DNA of 64,000 nucleotides from Chryseobacterium taichungense (lineage in GTDB: Bacteria > Bacteroidota > Bacteroidia > Flavobacteriales > Weeksellaceae), in the NCBI RefSeq assembly GCF_900109935.1, contig NZ_FOBV01000001.1:496001-560000 (forward strand), written 5' to 3'. Below, one piece after another: positions 17,560 to 26,316 of the stretch; the first letter of the stretch is position 1; each line of letters opens with the position of its first letter. Under the pieces are notes generated by a model that had not been told where the DNA came from, did not search any database, and worked only from the letters and a program-made list of their open reading frames with translations. The translations under genes were made by a program, and so were the position numbers.

Positions 17560-20475
17560 TTAAAATCCGAATTTGAATGTTAAAAAATAGCTTCGTGTAT
17601 TAGGATTATTAAAATAATCAAACCCTAACGTGTTGGATGCTGATCCGGCGAATGAATTTTCGGGATCAATCCCTTTATAATTGGTTATTAGGAATAAATT
17701 TCTGGCACTGAAGGTCACTTCTGCACTTCTGATAAATGTTAAGCCTGCCGATTGGGAAAGAACTTTACCTATATTGTAACTAAGGCTTACATCTCTTAAT
17801 CTTACCCAGTTAATATCTTTTTCGATAGCGGTTTCATTTGCGCTGAACGATCCGTCTCCGAGATAGCTTACATAGTATGCTTTATTTGAAATGGCAATAT
17901 TGTTGGGCTGTCCATTTTCCAATACTCCAGGAATGATATATGTACCTTGTCGGTTATCTGCCGATGCCTGGGTCATTCCCAACCTGTTCAACCTGGCTAA
18001 AGTACCATTCCAGATATCTCCTCCTTTTCTTACATCTAGCAAGAAACTCAGAGATATATTTTTATATCTGAAATTATTCCTGAAGCCACCAGTCCAATCA
18101 GGATTTGGATTTCCAATCAACTGTGCTCCTTCCGCCAATATTGGGAGACCGTTTGATCCTATAATTAAATTACCGGCATTATCTCTTTGATAAGCTGTTC
18201 CATAAAATACACCTAACGGCTGACCGAGGGTAATAGTAGGCGTTAAATTTCCACTAAAATAATCACTTCCTTGCGGCGCATTATCGTCAACACCATTTAA
18301 GTCGGTAACTTTATTTCTGTTGAGCGTCCAGTTAGCTGTAAAATTCCAGTCAAAGTTTTCATTTTTAAGAATATCATAACCTAGACTAACTTCCAAACCT
18401 TTATTTTCTACAGTAGGACCATTCGTATAATAAATCTGATAGCCGTTAGATGCGGCAACAGGACGTCTGATCAGGAGATCATAATTGGTTGATTTGTAAG
18501 CACTGGCGTTAAAATGTAATCTTTTAAACATTTCTAATTCCAACCCTAGTTCGAACTCTTTGTTGTGCTCCGGCTTCAAATTATTGTTATATAAAGTTGT
18601 TGAAATTCCATAGGCTCCTGTGCCGTTATAAGGGGAAGATAATTGCGGGCCGAAAGAATCGTAAAAAGTAGGGGTTACATAAGGGGTTATAATACTATAT
18701 GGGCCGGGAGATGCATATGTACTAGAATAAGCAGCTCTTAATTTTCCAAGATTTACCCAATCCGGCATTCCCAGTGTTTTATTGAAAATCCAGGAAGCAG
18801 ATAAGGAGGGATAAAAATAAGATCTGTTTTGTTTTGGGAGAGAAGAACTCCAATCGTTCCTGCCGGTAACTGTTAAATAAAACTGATCATAAAACGCAAA
18901 TTCTAAAGAAGCAAAGACCCCTCTTTTCAAATATTTGCTGTCCCCATTCTGCGCTTTAAGGGTAGAAAAATTACTTAAATTAAATTGATTGGGTTCAAGC
19001 ATAGATGAACCGACACTGTACTGATCATTTGAAAATATCGAGTTTATCTGGCCTCCGATATTGTAATTAAGATTAATATTATCCGTAAAATTTACGATTC
19101 CGTTGAATATCAAATCTAAGTTATACAGGCTTTTAGTAAAGCTGTCGACAATGACCTGTCCGGATCCGTCTGCAGTAGAGTTTCCGTTACTCGTAAAAGA
19201 ATAATTCTGCTGTGCATGGGTCGTGTAAGTATCTACTCCGGCTCTTACCAATACATTCAACCATTTGCTGTAGTTGTAATTAATATGTCCATTAAAGATC
19301 ACACGATTCGTTTCATCCTTATAAGGGTTGTTATACACTGTATAAAGAGGATTATCATAGGCCGCGAAATAATTTTTATTGTATCCCTGATCCGTTTGAT
19401 AGTCTCTCACATCATAAGAAGAAGGCATACGCAATAGGGACAACATGATTCCCGCAGTATTACTTCCCTTTTGTGCTCTGACTCCCAACGTATTGGTATA
19501 TAGAACATCTGCACCAACTTTCACTTTATCGGTGAGCCTGTATTCACTATTGAAATTGAATGATGTTTTTTTCAGGCTTGTATTCGGAACGATACCTGTT
19601 TGATCTATATGTCCGAAGGACGCTCTGAAATTGCCATTGTCTCCACCCCCAGATAATGCTAAATTATAATTATTGGTAACTCCTGTCTGATAGAAATTTT
19701 TAACATTATCATACGCTTTCAATCCTTCAACACTAGAAATCAGCGGGCCCCAGCTTTGATTGGTTCCGGAGGTAACGGCAAATCCGTCTGAGCTATATTG
19801 GGCAGGCTGAATATAAGTGGTTCCATTGGTACCTGCAGCATAACTTTTCTGTAGATTTATCATATTGCTAAGCTGATCAAAACCTACAGAGGTTGAGAAA
19901 TCGATACCTATACCTTTTCTTTTTCTGCCCTTTTTAGAAACATAGATAATTACACCGTTCCTGGCTCCTTCACCATAAAGTGCGGCGGCTGCCCCACCTT
20001 TTAAGACAGAAACACTTTCTATATCATCCGGGTTGATATCCACAGCCCTGTTTGAATCATCTACTCCACCGATATTTGTTCCTGATCCCGCATTGTTGTT
20101 GTAGGAGTTGTCGATGATCTGACCATCCAATACAATTAAAGGCTGACTGGTAAGCTCGATTGATTTTTGTCCCCTGATCACAATTCTACTTGATGCCCCG
20201 GGTGTTCCGGAGGCTCCGGTAACCTGTACACCGGCTACTTTCCCGGCCAATCCCTGGATAACGTTTGATTCACCAGACTTTTGCAGGTCTCCTCCTGCTA
20301 CCTGTGAGACGGAATAGCCGATTGCTTTTTTCTCTCTTTTAATGCCTAGCGCAGTAACGACTACGCCTTCAATTTCACCTGTTCTCAGCGTATCACTCTT
20401 TTTTTGCTGTGCCTGGGCTAGGGCCACAGAAGAGGACAGAACCAATGAAAGTACACTGATTGATAATTTCTTCAT
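17560..20475 (-). CDS. SusC/RagA-like TonB-dependent outer-membrane transporter, pair 1
   Basis: 971 residues from the ATG at 20475 (a second ATG two codons upstream is possible). A signal peptide ends near ALAQAQ, then the plug starts almost at once (EIEGVVVTALGIKREKK at about 35). The carboxypeptidase-regulatory-like N-terminal domain common in Bacteroides SusC is absent. Plug motifs VIRGQKSIELTSQPLIVLDG and VSVLKGGAAAALYGEGARNGVI are clear; the barrel ends in an aromatic strand (FLTFKFGF). It imports its ligand across the outer membrane with energy from TonB, with the SusD partner 2 bp downstream. Similarity to pair 2 suggests paralogy. Confidence 0.93.
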   Translation of the reverse strand: MKKLSISVLSLVLSSSVALAQAQQKKSDTLRTGEIEGVVVTALGIKREKKAIGYSVSQVAGGDLQKSGESNVIQGLAGKVAGVQVTGASGTPGASSRIVIRGQKSIELTSQPLIVLDGQIIDNSYNNNAGSGTNIGGVDDSNRAVDINPDDIESVSVLKGGAAAALYGEGARNGVIIYVSKKGRKRKGIGIDFSTSVGFDQLSNMINLQKSYAAGTNGTTYIQPAQYSSDGFAVTSGTNQSWGPLISSVEGLKAYDNVKNFYQTGVTNNYNLALSGGGDNGNFRASFGHIDQTGIVPNTSLKKTSFNFNSEYRLTDKVKVGADVLYTNTLGVRAQKGSNTAGIMLSLLRMPSSYDVRDYQTDQGYNKNYFAAYDNPLYTVYNNPYKDETNRVIFNGHINYNYSKWLNVLVRAGVDTYTTHAQQNYSFTSNGNSTADGSGQVIVDSFTKSLYNLDLIFNGIVNFTDNINLNYNIGGQINSIFSNDQYSVGSSMLEPNQFNLSNFSTLKAQNGDSKYLKRGVFASLEFAFYDQFYLTVTGRNDWSSSLPKQNRSYFYPSLSASWIFNKTLGMPDWVNLGKLRAAYSSTYASPGPYSIITPYVTPTFYDSFGPQLSSPYNGTGAYGISTTLYNNNLKPEHNKEFELGLELEMFKRLHFNASAYKSTNYDLLIRRPVAASNGYQIYYTNGPTVENKGLEVSLGYDILKNENFDWNFTANWTLNRNKVTDLNGVDDNAPQGSDYFSGNLTPTITLGQPLGVFYGTAYQRDNAGNLIIGSNGLPILAEGAQLIGNPNPDWTGGFRNNFRYKNISLSFLLDVRKGGDIWNGTLARLNRLGMTQASADNRQGTYIIPGVLENGQPNNIAISNKAYYVSYLGDGSFSANETAIEKDINWVRLRDVSLSYNIGKVLSQSAGLTFIRSAEVTFSARNLFLITNYKGIDPENSFAGSASNTLGFDYFNNPNTRSYFLTFKFGF

Positions 20476-20496
20476 ATACATCTAATTTTTGCAAAA

Positions 20497-20518
20497 CAAA
20501 GTTTAAAAAGTTTATCAA
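20497..20518 (-). promoter_or_regulatory. Shared upstream box, susC pair 1
   Basis: Plus-strand CAAAGTTTAAAAAGTTTATC, 22 bp upstream of the gene, resembles the boxes at 25935 and 30986. On the minus strand it ends in AAACTTTG, one base off TAnnTTTG, so it probably covers the -7 region. Confidence 0.5.
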
Positions 20519-20832
20519 AAATTCAAAGAAAAACATGAAAAAATTACAATATATTCAATAAAAATAAATAAAAATTATATAAAAATTAAAAAACAAAGAT
20601 CATATATAATTATGACACAATATATCATTTTAATAATTTATTATGATTACATTAAAAATAATATTTTAAAAGTATGTAATTCATTTAAATATTACTCTAC
20701 AAGAAGGAAATTATATACTGATAACCAGTTTATTACCTCTTGATCCAGATTATCAAGCATTATTTTAGCATGTCATAATGAAATGCCTTGCATAGTACTT
20801 CATTTTTATTAAAATAAAATTTTAACACTTAC
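20519..20832. other. Non-coding AT-rich gap between susC pair 1 and the lipocalin-like gene
   Basis: Very AT-rich sequence with no credible gene on either strand and no tRNA-like or repeat structure that I can see. It separates susC pair 1 from the upstream terminator at 20833, so pair 1 has its own promoter. Confidence 0.6.
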
Positions 20833-20858
20833 GCAAAAAAAAACCGCCCGAAGGCGGA
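20833..20858 (-). terminator. Terminator of the lipocalin-like gene
   Basis: On the minus strand CCGCC-TTCG-GGCGG (20844-20857) is followed by nine T. It ends the susC2-susD2-lipocalin transcript. Confidence 0.85.
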
Positions 20859-20886
20859 TCAATATGAAGGTTAAAATTAAATTTAT

Positions 20887-21342
20887 TTATTGTTTCACGA
20901 AAACGAGACTCGCTTCATCATTTCCAGGCACATTATCCAAATCTTTTGAAGCGTCAAGAATCTTTAGTTCGTTATCTGAAAAGTCAAGTATCTCTTTTTT
21001 TAATGTCTGGGCTGTTCCGTTCTCATTATAGGTAAGCGTTAAATCTTTTGTAACTTCATCATATACCCACTTTCCGGCAAAGGAATCATCCAGATTGCAG
21101 TTTCCGGTGGAAGCAGACACTCCGTATCTTTCGTAAATTCCTGAAAGACTAGCATTGACGACGATCTGGCCCTTTCTTTCACATTCTGTTAAAGGGTATG
21201 TTTTACCTTTATACTCATATCTCTGAGGTTTCCAAGTTCCGGTCAGGTTGGGCTTTTCGATAATTGTGTCTTCTACAGCATCATTACCTGAACACGATAT
21301 AGCAACCACCATGATTATAATTATTTTAGAAAGTAATTTCAT
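20887..21342 (-). CDS. Lipocalin-like lipoprotein
   Basis: 151 residues with a lipoprotein signal (lipobox AISC, Cys about 17). The mature part has the short lipocalin-like pattern of Bacteroidota (LTGTWKPQRYEYKGKTY, then FAGKWVYDEVTKDLTLTYNENG), a small beta barrel of unknown ligand. Two further Cys (in TECERK and TGNCNL) could form a disulfide. It lies 51 bp downstream of susD pair 2 on the same strand and before the terminator, so it probably belongs to that operon and may act as an accessory binding protein. Family call from the GTW pattern; function unknown. Confidence 0.7.
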   Translation of the reverse strand: MKLLSKIIIIMVVAISCSGNDAVEDTIIEKPNLTGTWKPQRYEYKGKTYPLTECERKGQIVVNASLSGIYERYGVSASTGNCNLDDSFAGKWVYDEVTKDLTLTYNENGTAQTLKKEILDFSDNELKILDASKDLDNVPGNDEASLVFVKQ

Positions 21343-21393
21343 ATTTTATTGTTTATAATATTCCTATAATGATACAGTAATAATTTTATATTA

Positions 21394-22902
21394 TCAATAT
21401 ACATCCCAGAAAACTTTTGTTGTTACCTGATCCCCACCAATTTTTTGTGCTGCGGCCGTGACGTTATTTTTATTTAACAAATATTCCTGATCAGAATATT
21501 TCATTCTTACCGGAACTCCATCTACTGTAGAGTCATCGGGATTCACAAATACAGGATAATCAAGTCTTCTTGCAAAATTCCACGCCTGGAATCCTTTATT
21601 AAACATGGCTACCCATGCCTGAAAGCCAATAGATTGCTTCCAGTTTGATGCATTGAATGGATTGGCCGCAATAAAAGCCGTTGCATTTGTACTTGCGATT
21701 CCATATTCTGTCATTGAAGCTGTTATTGCCTGAGCATATAAAGCCGAAGCTGATCCTCCTACACTATAGCCCCTGGCTGCTGCCTCTGCTCTTAAAAACA
21801 TGATTTCAGTATAATCTAATAAATAGCCCTGAGCATTTTCCGTAATTAGCATATATCCCCCATCTTCTCCTACGTCCGGATTTCCATTTGTAACTTTTGG
21901 CGACGTCATGTGCGAATAACCTAAAAATGAGTTATTGCTACCATAAATTCCTCCTTTATATACACCTTCTATTTTTGTAAACCAGCGATCTCTTCTCGGA
22001 TCTGCAGTAGAATTCATATAGTCTACAATTACGTCTGAAGGAATAAAGTCGTTTCTCCCTGACTGTATCGCTTCCTGATATACCGGATTAGCAAATAACC
22101 CTGAAGGAAATGCGGATAATCCCCAACTGTCTTCTTTGCTATCGAAAAGTCCGGCATTATAGGCAGCTTCTGCATTGGTCTTTGCGATAGCCGGTTCTAC
22201 ATCTGACAAGGTAACTGCTAATCTGAATTTCAGAGAATTGGCCATTTTTTTCCACTTCGCCATATTACCATTGTAAAAAAGATCTTCCGTATAACCCGCC
22301 TGATTAATATTAATCATAGCACTCGCCGCATCAATTCTTTTCAGCAAATCCAGATAAATAGTCTTGGCATCATCATAAGGGATCTCAGACACTCCTGGAT
22401 TTCCAGGTACAGCTTGCAAGGCTCCGAAGTATGGAATATCGCCGTAAGTATCAACAAGATTTGCCCACGCATAAACATTTATCAATTCTATAATGGCCAT
22501 ATTGTTATTTTTCTTTGTGGCATCCAATCCTTCATTCTCTAAAGACTGTTTTGCATCTCTCAGCGCAGATAATACTCCTGGCGAATGAACAATTGCGGAA
22601 CTTGATGCCATCATCCTATTATAATGATTTCTAGGAATAGGTCTTGTTACCATATCATAGTTGGATTCATCAATATAGGTTGTCTGAGCCCATTGTTGCG
22701 TAAAAAATCTTGCTATATTGTTATTTACATTGGGCGTAAGTAATTGCGAAATCAATTCCTGCTGAGCACTTGCGACCAATAGTCCTGATGGAACTACGGT
22801 AGGGTGTTTCGGGTCTTCATTCAGTGAGGTAATATCACTTTCACAAGAATTTGTGACCACTGTTAAAGAAAGTATGCTGAGTATAAAAAGTATTTTTTTC
22901 AT
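21394..22902 (-). CDS. SusD/RagB-like surface lipoprotein, pair 2
   Basis: 502 residues with lipoprotein signal (lipobox VTNSC, Cys about 20, followed by ESD). SusD family features: TQQWAQTTYIDESNYD near the N-terminus, IIELINVYAWANLVDTYGDIPYFGAL, and the substrate-side segment FLGYSHM near 330. The C-terminus VTTKVFWDVY is typical of the SusD-like_2 group. Starts 3 bp after the susC stop. It binds the ligand at the cell surface for the partner barrel; ligand unknown. Confidence 0.93.
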   Translation of the reverse strand: MKKILFILSILSLTVVTNSCESDITSLNEDPKHPTVVPSGLLVASAQQELISQLLTPNVNNNIARFFTQQWAQTTYIDESNYDMVTRPIPRNHYNRMMASSSAIVHSPGVLSALRDAKQSLENEGLDATKKNNNMAIIELINVYAWANLVDTYGDIPYFGALQAVPGNPGVSEIPYDDAKTIYLDLLKRIDAASAMININQAGYTEDLFYNGNMAKWKKMANSLKFRLAVTLSDVEPAIAKTNAEAAYNAGLFDSKEDSWGLSAFPSGLFANPVYQEAIQSGRNDFIPSDVIVDYMNSTADPRRDRWFTKIEGVYKGGIYGSNNSFLGYSHMTSPKVTNGNPDVGEDGGYMLITENAQGYLLDYTEIMFLRAEAAARGYSVGGSASALYAQAITASMTEYGIASTNATAFIAANPFNASNWKQSIGFQAWVAMFNKGFQAWNFARRLDYPVFVNPDDSTVDGVPVRMKYSDQEYLLNKNNVTAAAQKIGGDQVTTKVFWDVY

Positions 22903-22905
22903 TTT

Positions 22906-25900
22906 CTAGAATTTTAAAGTTACGTTAATACCTAAATCACGTGTAGTAGGGAGCACTCCGATTGAATTTCCTTTTGAAGAAAGACCATTTCCTGTTCCTG
23001 CCTCGGGATCTGCATAAGGTAAATTTTTATGAATGATCCATAAGTTTCTTCCTACTAAAGAAATTTTAACTTCCTGGAATGAAGTATTAGCTAATACAGA
23101 TTTAGGAAGACTATAGCCGATGCTTGCTTCTCTTAATTTAACATATGACGCATCATAAACAAATCGCGAATTTGGCATTCTTCTGTATCCGTCAACATTT
23201 CCAAATGTATCCGGTGCTGAAGTAGGCGTTGTATTTACCTGTCCGTTTGGATTCACACCCGGATTGACTACCCCAGCTGTTCTATAATCTCCAATTGCCG
23301 TTTCCTCATAAAGTCCAGTAGCCAGACCATAGTACATATCTGTTGAAAAAACGTCTCCTCCATGTTTTACGTCGATAAGGAAACTTACCGACAAACCTTT
23401 GTAATTGAAACTGTTTCTTACACCTCCTATCCAGTCTGGCGTAATATTTCCAATTACCTGATTCGGGTTTGTTAAGTATCTACCATTCGCCGGATTAATA
23501 ACTTTTTCTCCGTTTAAATATACATAATCAGATCCTACAAGGGCTCCGAAAGCTTCACCTACTCTTGCATTAAGTGAAACCCCTCCTTGATAAGAAGCTA
23601 ATAAATAGTTTTGAGAATCTCCATATAGTGAAACGACTTCGTTTTCATTTTTAGACCAGTTTATATCAATATCCCATTTGAAATTATCGTTCTTTACAGG
23701 CGTTCCATTTAATTGTACTTCGATACCCTTATTATTAATTTGTCCTGCATTTACAAGGAAGGTTCTATATCCTGTTGCAGATGACACCGGAAGATTAATA
23801 ATTTGATCGAAAGTACGTGTTTTATATAATGCTACGTCAAATCCTAATCTATTTTTAAAGAACTGCCCTTCCATACCAAATTCAACTTCTTTTGATCTTT
23901 GAGGTTTCAGATTTGGATTTGCAAGAAAATAAGATTGATCAACAAGTCCTACATTCCCAAAACCACCTCTTACTCTGTATGTATTTTGTAATTGATAATT
24001 TTTTGTTGAAGACCCTACTTCAGCATAATTACCTCTAATTTTCCAGAAGCTCATCCATGAAGGCTTCCAAAGTTCAGAAAGTATTAAAGATCCTGTAACT
24101 GATGGATAGAAGTAAGAATTATCTGCTTTAGGAAGATTAGAACTTTGATCGATTCTAAAAGTTCCGTCTACGTATAACAAATTTTTATATCCGAATGATG
24201 CTGTTGCATAAGCACCTGAAGTTAACCATTTTTCATAATTTTCATCTGGTGAAATAATTGGGCTGGCAGAGTTTGAAATGGCAAATAATCCCGGAGTGGC
24301 CAAACCACCTTCAGTACTTGCATAAACATTATCAATCAAATTTCTTCTGACATTTCCTCCAACAATCCCACTTACATTTAAATCGGGAGTGATATCGAAT
24401 TTATAATTTAAGAATAAGTCGAAGTTTGTTTCAGTAGTACGAACATCCTGACGCGAATATCCTGAGGTAACATTATTTCCTGATGCTCCGAAAGCCTGTG
24501 GTAGAGAGCCGTTCATCAGTCTTTCTTCAATCAGCATTTGCATCTGATCATAAGAAAGCTTTCCTGTAAGACCAAAATTTTTAGAAATATCATATTTTAC
24601 TTGAGCATAGCTAAAGCTTCTTGTTCTGGTATCTGACTGATAATTTTGATATCTTTGAAAATAAGGATTATTCCAGTAGGCCGGAGTTCCATCCGAACCA
24701 GAACTTCTGTTCCAGGTTAGGTTTGAGTTACTTCTTTCGTATGCGTCTCTCAATTCATAAACATCAACATTGGTTTGCCACCATTGTCTAAAACCGGTTA
24801 CAATGTTATCAGAATATCCTGTTTCATTTCTCCCTTTAGTATCCTGAATTGTTAATGTTGAAAATACACTGGCATGAAGCTTATCCGTAAAATCATAATT
24901 GAATTTGGCTGATAGACTATTCTTTCTTAAATCTGAGTTTGGCAACAAACCGTTGGAAAGCATATTAGTATAGGACAGAGAAACATTGGACGACTTATTT
25001 CCTTTTTCTAATGAAATTGTGTTGACGTACGTCACAGGTGTCTCAAAAAATTTAATAGGTCCGTTTTTAGCGGCCACCCAAGGTGTTGCTTTTCCGTAGT
25101 TTGGGGAGTCAGGATTATATGAATCCCACTGTCTCACCATTAAGTTGGGATTAAATTCAGCTCCGTATGATGCATCTTCTGTAAATGGTACCTGTAATTG
25201 CTGTGTATCAGGATCATAATTAAAGTATTCATCCGGATTACCATCTCCATTTGTATCATTTCCATAAACCCTACCATATCCTGCACCATATCTTGTCTGA
25301 TATTTCGGAAAGGTAGATTTATCAATAAATCCGGCTGTAATACCTGAATTTAGTGTTACTCCCCAACTTCCGTCCTGCTTCCCTCTTCCATTTTTAGTAA
25401 CAATTAAAATTACACCATCACTACCTCGCTCTCCATACAGTGCCGATGCTGCTGCTCCTTTGAGAACGTTTATACTTTCGATGTCATCCTGATTGATATC
25501 GGACAAGAAATTGCCGTAATCGAAAATAGCTCCGCCTACAGTTCCATTATTGACAGGAGATCCATCTATAACGATGAGCGGGCTTCCCCCAGATAAAGAT
25601 TTGTAACCTCTGATAAGTAAGTTGGCAGAACCGCCGAAATTGTTATTTGTATTAACTTGTAATCCGGAAACTTTTCCCGATAGCAAAGAAGCTACGTTTC
25701 CCGTGTTAGTTGTACCTCCTGTTAAAGCTTCCGCTTTCACTTCTTCTGAAGCATACCCCAAGGATTTTTTCTCTCTTTTAATTCCCAGTGCAGTTACCAC
25801 CACACCTTCGATGTCTTGCGTTCTTACTGTATCACTCTTTTGTTGTTGCGCTTGTGCGATCGCCAAAGAGGATGACAGTACTGAAGCCAGTACACCCATT

Positions 25901-25914
25901 GTTATTTTCTTCAT
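22906..25914 (-). CDS. SusC/RagA-like TonB-dependent outer-membrane transporter, pair 2
   Basis: 1002 residues. Signal peptide ending near AIAQAQ, then the plug from DIEGVVVTALGIKREKK (about 34), again without the N-terminal carboxypeptidase-like domain. Plug motifs LIRGYKSLSGGSPLIVIDG and INVLKGAAASALYGERGSDGVI. The barrel contains a Ca-type run NDTNGDGNPDEYFNYD at about 217-232, which looks like an EF-hand-like metal loop on an extracellular segment. Ends NVTLKF. Function: TonB-driven import of an unknown ligand. Leads the operon susC2-susD2-lipocalin. Confidence 0.93.
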   Translation of the reverse strand: MKKITMGVLASVLSSSLAIAQAQQQKSDTVRTQDIEGVVVTALGIKREKKSLGYASEEVKAEALTGGTTNTGNVASLLSGKVSGLQVNTNNNFGGSANLLIRGYKSLSGGSPLIVIDGSPVNNGTVGGAIFDYGNFLSDINQDDIESINVLKGAAASALYGERGSDGVILIVTKNGRGKQDGSWGVTLNSGITAGFIDKSTFPKYQTRYGAGYGRVYGNDTNGDGNPDEYFNYDPDTQQLQVPFTEDASYGAEFNPNLMVRQWDSYNPDSPNYGKATPWVAAKNGPIKFFETPVTYVNTISLEKGNKSSNVSLSYTNMLSNGLLPNSDLRKNSLSAKFNYDFTDKLHASVFSTLTIQDTKGRNETGYSDNIVTGFRQWWQTNVDVYELRDAYERSNSNLTWNRSSGSDGTPAYWNNPYFQRYQNYQSDTRTRSFSYAQVKYDISKNFGLTGKLSYDQMQMLIEERLMNGSLPQAFGASGNNVTSGYSRQDVRTTETNFDLFLNYKFDITPDLNVSGIVGGNVRRNLIDNVYASTEGGLATPGLFAISNSASPIISPDENYEKWLTSGAYATASFGYKNLLYVDGTFRIDQSSNLPKADNSYFYPSVTGSLILSELWKPSWMSFWKIRGNYAEVGSSTKNYQLQNTYRVRGGFGNVGLVDQSYFLANPNLKPQRSKEVEFGMEGQFFKNRLGFDVALYKTRTFDQIINLPVSSATGYRTFLVNAGQINNKGIEVQLNGTPVKNDNFKWDIDINWSKNENEVVSLYGDSQNYLLASYQGGVSLNARVGEAFGALVGSDYVYLNGEKVINPANGRYLTNPNQVIGNITPDWIGGVRNSFNYKGLSVSFLIDVKHGGDVFSTDMYYGLATGLYEETAIGDYRTAGVVNPGVNPNGQVNTTPTSAPDTFGNVDGYRRMPNSRFVYDASYVKLREASIGYSLPKSVLANTSFQEVKISLVGRNLWIIHKNLPYADPEAGTGNGLSSKGNSIGVLPTTRDLGINVTLKF

Positions 25915-25934
25915 ATTAATTAAATTTTGCTAGA

Positions 25935-25956
25935 CAAAGTTTAAAAACTTTCTTAA
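25935..25956 (-). promoter_or_regulatory. Shared upstream box, susC pair 2
   Basis: 22-bp box CAAAGTTTAAAAACTTTC plus TTAA on the plus strand, 21 bp upstream of the ATG. The last 13 bases are identical to the box upstream of susC pair 3 and the first 13 to that of pair 1. On the minus strand it ends in AAACTTTG, close to the -7 form. Confidence 0.55.
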
Positions 25957-26135
25957 AACAGCAAAATAAAATTGGCAAAAATTAACAAATATTCATTTCT
26001 ATTCAATTATTTTAATTAATTATTTAAAATAAATTGTTAATAAATATATTTTTAACAAAAATGAATTATTACAAAAGAAATAAAATTACATTAAAAGCAA
26101 TTTTTTTCGATTGTTATTATCTATATTTTTGCTGC

Positions 26136-26261
26136 ATGAAAAAAATGTCTATATGTGGTGATAAACAACGTCTTAGAATATCAGAAGAGTTTATTGAAGA
26201 TGAAAATTATGATGCATTGCATATATGTTATTTTTTGGATATTCCAAATTTTAACATTTAA
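26136..26261 (+). CDS. Possible small ORF opposite the SusCD block
   Basis: 41 codons on the plus strand starting MKKMSICGDKQRLRISEEF, ending 10 bp before the susD3 terminator region. I recognise no family. TATTTTTG at 26124-26131 fits the -7 form, but no TTG lies at the right distance and it would leave almost no leader. Charged and acidic composition is protein-like, but chance cannot be excluded. The rest of the 25957-26270 gap holds nothing I can support. Confidence 0.25.
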   Translation: MKKMSICGDKQRLRISEEFIEDENYDALHICYFLDIPNFNI

Positions 26262-26265
26262 AATA

Positions 26266-26293
26266 AAAAAAACCGCCATAAAAATGACGGTTT
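26266..26293 (-). terminator. Terminator of susD pair 3
   Basis: AAACCGCCAT (26270-26279) and ATGACGGTTT (26284-26293) pair with one mismatch; on the minus strand a T run follows (A run at 26262-26272). Confidence 0.75.
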
Positions 26294-26316
26294 ATATTTA
26301 TTACTAATTTTTAGTA

